From assembly GCA_031002005.1 (NCBI GenBank), contig JARYHS010008074.1, forward strand, positions 351,502,932-351,566,931: a stretch of DNA of 64,000 bases, read 5' to 3'. Under the pieces are notes generated by a model. The model was not told where the DNA came from. It worked only from the letters and a program-made list of their open reading frames with translations, and ran no database searches. Positions 63,922 to 64,000 of the stretch are shown here, one piece after another. Position 1 is the stretch's first letter. The number at the start of each line of letters is the position of its first letter. Source of the DNA: Vandiemenella viatica (Eukaryota > Arthropoda > Insecta > Orthoptera > Morabidae). Position numbers and translations under genes: made by a program.

Positions 63922-64000
63922 GACCACACGAACCCTTAGGGGGTTTTTAAGATAAGGGCACCGACGACGTCCATAGCAATTTTCCCCCCCCAACTTGAAG
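63922..64000 (+). other. ORF1-ORF2 spacer, cut by window end
   Basis: GC-rich sequence with a C run (63985-63991) after the ORF1 stop. ORF2 of the LINE would be expected to start beyond the window. Confidence 0.4.

Overview
The window looks like non-genic DNA from a large, repeat-rich eukaryotic genome. It is most likely an insect and plausibly a polyneopteran such as a grasshopper, cricket or stick insect. The evidence is AT-rich DNA, no compact operons, many decayed arthropod transposon families of all major classes, tRNA-derived SINEs, microsatellites, and a scaffold gap of exactly 1000 N at 19187-20186. The organism is an inference. No complete host gene was recognised. The only host-exon candidates are two tentative exon-like islands near 43.3-44.8 kb.

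Layout. 0-10.5 kb: a SINE, a decayed LINE reverse transcriptase on the minus strand, two copies of a second SINE family, and a small hairpin element carrying a hammerhead-ribozyme core (8.4-8.6 kb). 10.5-18.6 kb: a three-level nest. An LTR retrotransposon (A, 509-bp LTRs, TSD CGCA) contains a second LTR retrotransposon (B, about 368-bp LTRs, TSD ATCT). One LTR of B is split by a 1.6-kb palindromic Penelope-like element bearing two hammerhead ribozymes and a GIY-YIG endonuclease fragment. Neither LTR element shows any pol. Element B carries, after its gag, a broken intronless protein disulfide isomerase-like thioredoxin domain with a signal peptide. 19-24 kb: a LINE 3' end cut by the gap, a roughly 168-bp tandem array with two-unit higher-order structure, and another decayed LINE.

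24-34.3 kb is one CR1-like LINE on the minus strand, with 5' tandem monomers, an SGNH-hydrolase ORF1, an endonuclease/RT ORF2 and a GATGTA-type 3' tail. It is interrupted by three elements: a 2,140-bp Helitron with exact A/T boundaries, a plus-strand RTE-type LINE, and a 1,730-bp Transib-like transposon with CACAGTG termini and CGCCG target duplications. 34-48 kb holds Helitron-like termini, a second RTE copy, an hAT element with a perfect 8-bp TSD, a palindromic MITE, a decayed tandem array split by a 191-bp hammerhead hairpin with a 14-bp TSD, another SINE, and a LINE RNase H remnant. 48-64 kb holds a hammerhead-like motif, three Tc1/mariner-type transposase relics, a 185-bp tandem array, several LINE fragments, a Penelope-like RT/GIY-YIG pseudogene and, at the right edge, a LINE ORF1 with zinc knuckles.

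No genes here act as a working pathway. Almost every coding segment is broken, so the window is best read as a stratigraphic record of transposition. The most interesting signals are the captured PDI-like domain in a pol-less LTR element, the four separate loci with hammerhead-ribozyme architecture, and the base-exact nested insertions.
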